Source: Lachnoclostridium phytofermentans
GTDB lineage: Bacteria > Bacillota > Clostridia > Lachnospirales > Lachnospiraceae
Direction of reading: 5' to 3'
Length of the DNA: 8,585 nucleotides
NCBI GenBank assembly: GCA_003526525.1
Contig: DPVV01000245.1
Coordinates: forward strand, 6,521 to 15,105
Part shown: piece after piece, positions 6,477 through 8,585 of the stretch
Position numbering within the stretch: position 1 is the stretch's first letter
Layout of the letters: the number at the start of each line of letters is the position of its first letter
Position numbers and translations under genes: made by a program
The notes under the pieces: generated by a model
What the model was told of the DNA's origin: nothing
The model's input: only the letters and a program-made list of their open reading frames with translations
Databases searched by the model: none

Positions 6477-7535
6477 TTATTTTATTTGAGATAAAAAGCT
6501 TTTTACAAATTCATCATCCGTTAGATGTGGATACATTTTTTGTACTCGATGGATTTCATCCAGTTGATTTTTTGATAGTACTTCCTCTCTATCTAAACAC
6601 CAGATACCCTCCATAAGTTCTTGTTCCATCAGAACCTCATGTACGCCTGGGATACAGCCAGCGAAGTTATTTGCGACATCGAAGAAGGCTCCATTACAGT
6701 CAGTTACTTCAATTGCTAAGGAGAGTAAATCGCTTGGTATCATAGATTCTGTTTGATATTTCTTAAGTTCAGAAAATTGCTTTACTACGTTATTTGTCCA
6801 GAGAGACCAGTGGCCAAGTAAACCACCAACAAAACGTTTTTCCACTTGCTTTCCATCCATCGTAAAGCGAAATGGGGTAAGCAGATCTACAACGATATTA
6901 TCATCATTACCCGTGTAAAGAGCAATCTCATCACTTCTTTTTGATGCAGCAACGCCACGAACAAGGTCAATCGTTTGATAACGGTTAAAAGAAGCACATT
7001 TGATAGCAACTACATTCGGAGTATCTGCTACAGCCCTCCAGTATTCATAGGAAAGGCGTCTTCCGCCGCAGGCTGTCTGTAAGTAAAAGCCGATGACAGG
7101 TAGAATGGCTGCAACAGCCTGTGTTCTTTCAATAAGGTATTCTTCACTCTCTTCTAATAAACCACCAGGGCTAAGTAAAACGGCATCATAACCAAGTGAT
7201 TTCGCAAGTTTTGCTTCACTTACTGCCTGTTCTGTCCTTCCGCAAGCACCGGAAACTCGGATAATCGTCTTCCCGGTCTCCTGTTCGTATTTTGTGATTT
7301 CTTCTGCTGCAACCTTAAGTACCGGTTCCAATAAATTGATTTCCGGTTTTCTGATCTCAAACTGAGTGGTATGTACTGCAACTGCTACGCCGCCAACCCC
7401 AGCATGAAGGTAATACTTCACTAATTTTCGTTGACCTTCCTCGTAAAAGGTACGGTCACTATGGAGTGCGAGTGGGATAGCAGGAATTACGGTACCTTCT
7501 TTTAAATTATGGAGAGCAGTTTCCTGTCGATTCAT
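6477..7535 (-). CDS. DapA/N-acetylneuraminate-lyase-family aldolase or dehydratase
   Basis: This encodes 352 residues with the TIM-barrel plan of the DHDPS/NAL family, which forms a Schiff base between a lysine and a 2-keto acid such as pyruvate. Visible marks: a VIPAIPLAL first strand (16-24), AGVGGVAVAVHTTQ (45-58, with the family's Thr-Thr pair in place of GTTGE), GYDAVLLSPGG (115-125), IGFYLQTACGG (148-158, with Tyr151 as the likely catalytic tyrosine) and VVAIKCAS (175-182, with Lys179 as Schiff-base lysine). YTGNDD (207-212) and FVGGLLGHWS (235-244) resemble the late-barrel strands. It is longer than true DapA (about 290-300 residues), and the GTTGE and YNxP signatures are altered, so it is probably not a lysine-pathway enzyme. 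Its ATG overlaps the upstream stop by one base (TAATG), with AAGGGG eight bases before it, which suggests translational coupling with the SDR gene. Substrate unknown. Confidence 0.87.
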   Translation of the reverse strand: MNRQETALHNLKEGTVIPAIPLALHSDRTFYEEGQRKLVKYYLHAGVGGVAVAVHTTQFEIRKPEINLLEPVLKVAAEEITKYEQETGKTIIRVSGACGRTEQAVSEAKLAKSLGYDAVLLSPGGLLEESEEYLIERTQAVAAILPVIGFYLQTACGGRRLSYEYWRAVADTPNVVAIKCASFNRYQTIDLVRGVAASKRSDEIALYTGNDDNIVVDLLTPFRFTMDGKQVEKRFVGGLLGHWSLWTNNVVKQFSELKKYQTESMIPSDLLSLAIEVTDCNGAFFDVANNFAGCIPGVHEVLMEQELMEGIWCLDREEVLSKNQLDEIHRVQKMYPHLTDDEFVKSFLSQIK

Positions 7536-8551
7536 TAGAAATTCCCCTTTCTTTCTTCAAAATGTGTTGGTTTTCCAAGAGAACGGCCACCTGATAAGAT
7601 CCATTCTGCCTGCCAGTCAATTAAGGTGTTAATAGAAACGGTTGGATAACCAAAAAGTTCTGTCATCTTACAGGCATTGTTTAAGTAAGCAGTCGAAGAC
7701 TCTTCACCAACAAAACTTACCTCTTTGCCAAGTCTCTTTGCTAATTTAAGGGCAGTCTCTTTGACACCAATGGTTTCCGGTCCAGTAACGTTTAAACGGA
7801 ATACAGAGCTGTCGGCATGAAGCAGAAGTCTGATTGCAACTTCATTGGCATCTCCCTGCCAGATACAATTAAAGCAAGGACTCTCTAAGGAAATAGGGCG
7901 GTTATTCATAATATTTTCTGCGATATCATATAGCACGCCATAACGGAGATCAACAGCATAGTTTAATCGGTAAATGGCAAGTTTGGTCCCATAGGTATTT
8001 GCGCCGTACTCAAAGATACGTTCTCTGGAAAGGCTTGACATCGCATATTCTCCAACCGGTTCTGGATGTGTTTCTTCCGTAGCACCTCCACTATAAATTG
8101 CAACCTTTGGATAAATGTTTCCGGTGGAAAATGCAACAATACGGCTGTCTTTGAAGTGCTCCATAACAAGAGAGGGAACGGTTGCATTCATCGCCCAGGT
8201 TTGATATTCATTGCCGTTTGTACCGAATTTCTTCCCAGCCATATAGATAATGTTTTCTACTTTTGGAAGTGATGCAATTGCTCCAGTCTCCAATAAATCA
8301 GCAGAAATCATCTCTATCTGATGGTCGCTAAGGAGCTTTTTCACAATCGGATCACTAAAACGTGATACCGCAATAATTCGTTTTTTTATACCGGCACTCT
8401 CGCAAGCACGTTTTGCTAGCAAGCCAAGCGTCGGGCCCATTTTGCCTCCAGCGCCAAGAATCATAATATCACCGGTAATCTTTTTCATATCTTCAATCAG
8501 CGCATTTGACGGATTGGTCAATAAGGTATCTAATCTTTCTTCAGTCCACAT
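7535..8551 (-). CDS. Extended-SDR NAD(P)-dependent epimerase/dehydratase-like protein
   Basis: This encodes 338 residues. After about 26 N-terminal residues a Rossmann fold starts with DIMILGAGGKMG, whose glycine motif is GAGGKMG (33-39). IIYMAGKKFG (101-110) takes the place of the usual NNAG-type strand, and FSTGNIYP (141-148) holds the catalytic Ser/Thr. The active-site tyrosine is Tyr169 in GEYAMSSLSRE, but the expected lysine four residues on is Ser173, so the YxxxK motif is incomplete. C-terminal LNVTGPETIGVKETALKLAKRLGK (253-276, partly shown by its key residues) is typical of sugar-nucleotide-type epimerases. The start is well supported by AAGGAGG seven bases before the ATG. It is directly followed by, and overlaps, the DapA-family gene. 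It may epimerise or oxidise a carbohydrate acid upstream of the aldolase step, or bind NAD(P) without standard catalysis. Confidence 0.87.
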   Translation of the reverse strand: MWTEERLDTLLTNPSNALIEDMKKITGDIMILGAGGKMGPTLGLLAKRACESAGIKKRIIAVSRFSDPIVKKLLSDHQIEMISADLLETGAIASLPKVENIIYMAGKKFGTNGNEYQTWAMNATVPSLVMEHFKDSRIVAFSTGNIYPKVAIYSGGATEETHPEPVGEYAMSSLSRERIFEYGANTYGTKLAIYRLNYAVDLRYGVLYDIAENIMNNRPISLESPCFNCIWQGDANEVAIRLLLHADSSVFRLNVTGPETIGVKETALKLAKRLGKEVSFVGEESSTAYLNNACKMTELFGYPTVSINTLIDWQAEWILSGGRSLGKPTHFEERKGNF

Positions 8552-8558
8552 AGGAACT

Positions 8559-8565
8559 CCTCCTT
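8559..8565 (-). promoter_or_regulatory. Strong ribosome binding site for the SDR-family gene
   Basis: On the - strand AAGGAGG lies seven bases before the ATG at 8551, close to the ideal anti-16S match. It is the strongest such site in the window. Confidence 0.85.
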
Positions 8566-8585
8566 AAAGTTTTCTTCCCAAGACA
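8564..8585 (-). CDS. Possible 3' end of an upstream gene (edge fragment)
   Basis: One - strand frame at the right edge reads VLGRKL and then TAA at 8566-8564, 12 bases before the SDR ATG and overlapping its ribosome binding site. This spacing is what an upstream gene of the same operon would give, but six codons are too few to prove coding. Confidence 0.25.

Noticed and set aside
7963..8272. Short frames on both strands within the SDR gene
   Set aside because: They overlap well-conserved SDR sequence in other frames and have no independent support.

Overview
The window looks like an AT-rich, low-GC Firmicute, most likely a clostridium of the Lachnospiraceae type. The basis is base composition, strong GGAGG-type ribosome binding sites, and the families present (a secreted DUF6273-type protein, a phage-appendage-like beta-helix protein, and a cluster of small-molecule catabolic enzymes). 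No rRNA, tRNA, CRISPR array, transposase or origin was seen. The genus is inferred, not shown.

Left part, + strand (1-2480). The window opens inside a gene whose frame is open to the left edge. It encodes a right-handed beta-helix protein with a ladder of Asn/Asp-Cys rungs, resembling phage neck-appendage or tail-spike proteins. Its stop codon lies in the first unit of a seven-unit, roughly 15-bp tandem repeat (1298-1402). Next comes a secreted protein of about 330 residues with a signal peptide and DUF6273-like motifs. A 350-base non-coding stretch follows, ending in a 17-bp perfect hairpin that can terminate transcription from both sides.

Right part, - strand (2831-8551, read right to left). 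Five genes point the same way: an extended-SDR NAD(P)-binding epimerase/dehydratase-like protein, a DapA-family aldolase/lyase (1-nt TAATG overlap with the first), an M20 amidohydrolase, a ten-helix EamA/DMT transporter, and a Gfo/Idh/MocA oxidoreductase. The gaps after the second and third genes (249 and 215 nt) carry palindromes and possible promoter or operator sites. This suggests two or three linked transcription units rather than one tight operon.

How the genes may work together (inference): the set fits uptake or export of a small carbohydrate- or amino-acid-like compound, removal of an N-acyl or amide group by the M20 enzyme, NAD(P)-linked oxidation or epimerisation by the two Rossmann proteins, and retro-aldol or dehydratase chemistry on a 2-keto acid by the DapA-like enzyme. 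The substrate cannot be read from the sequence. This cluster is the best candidate here for an undescribed pathway. I see no evidence for a new defence or mobile system.
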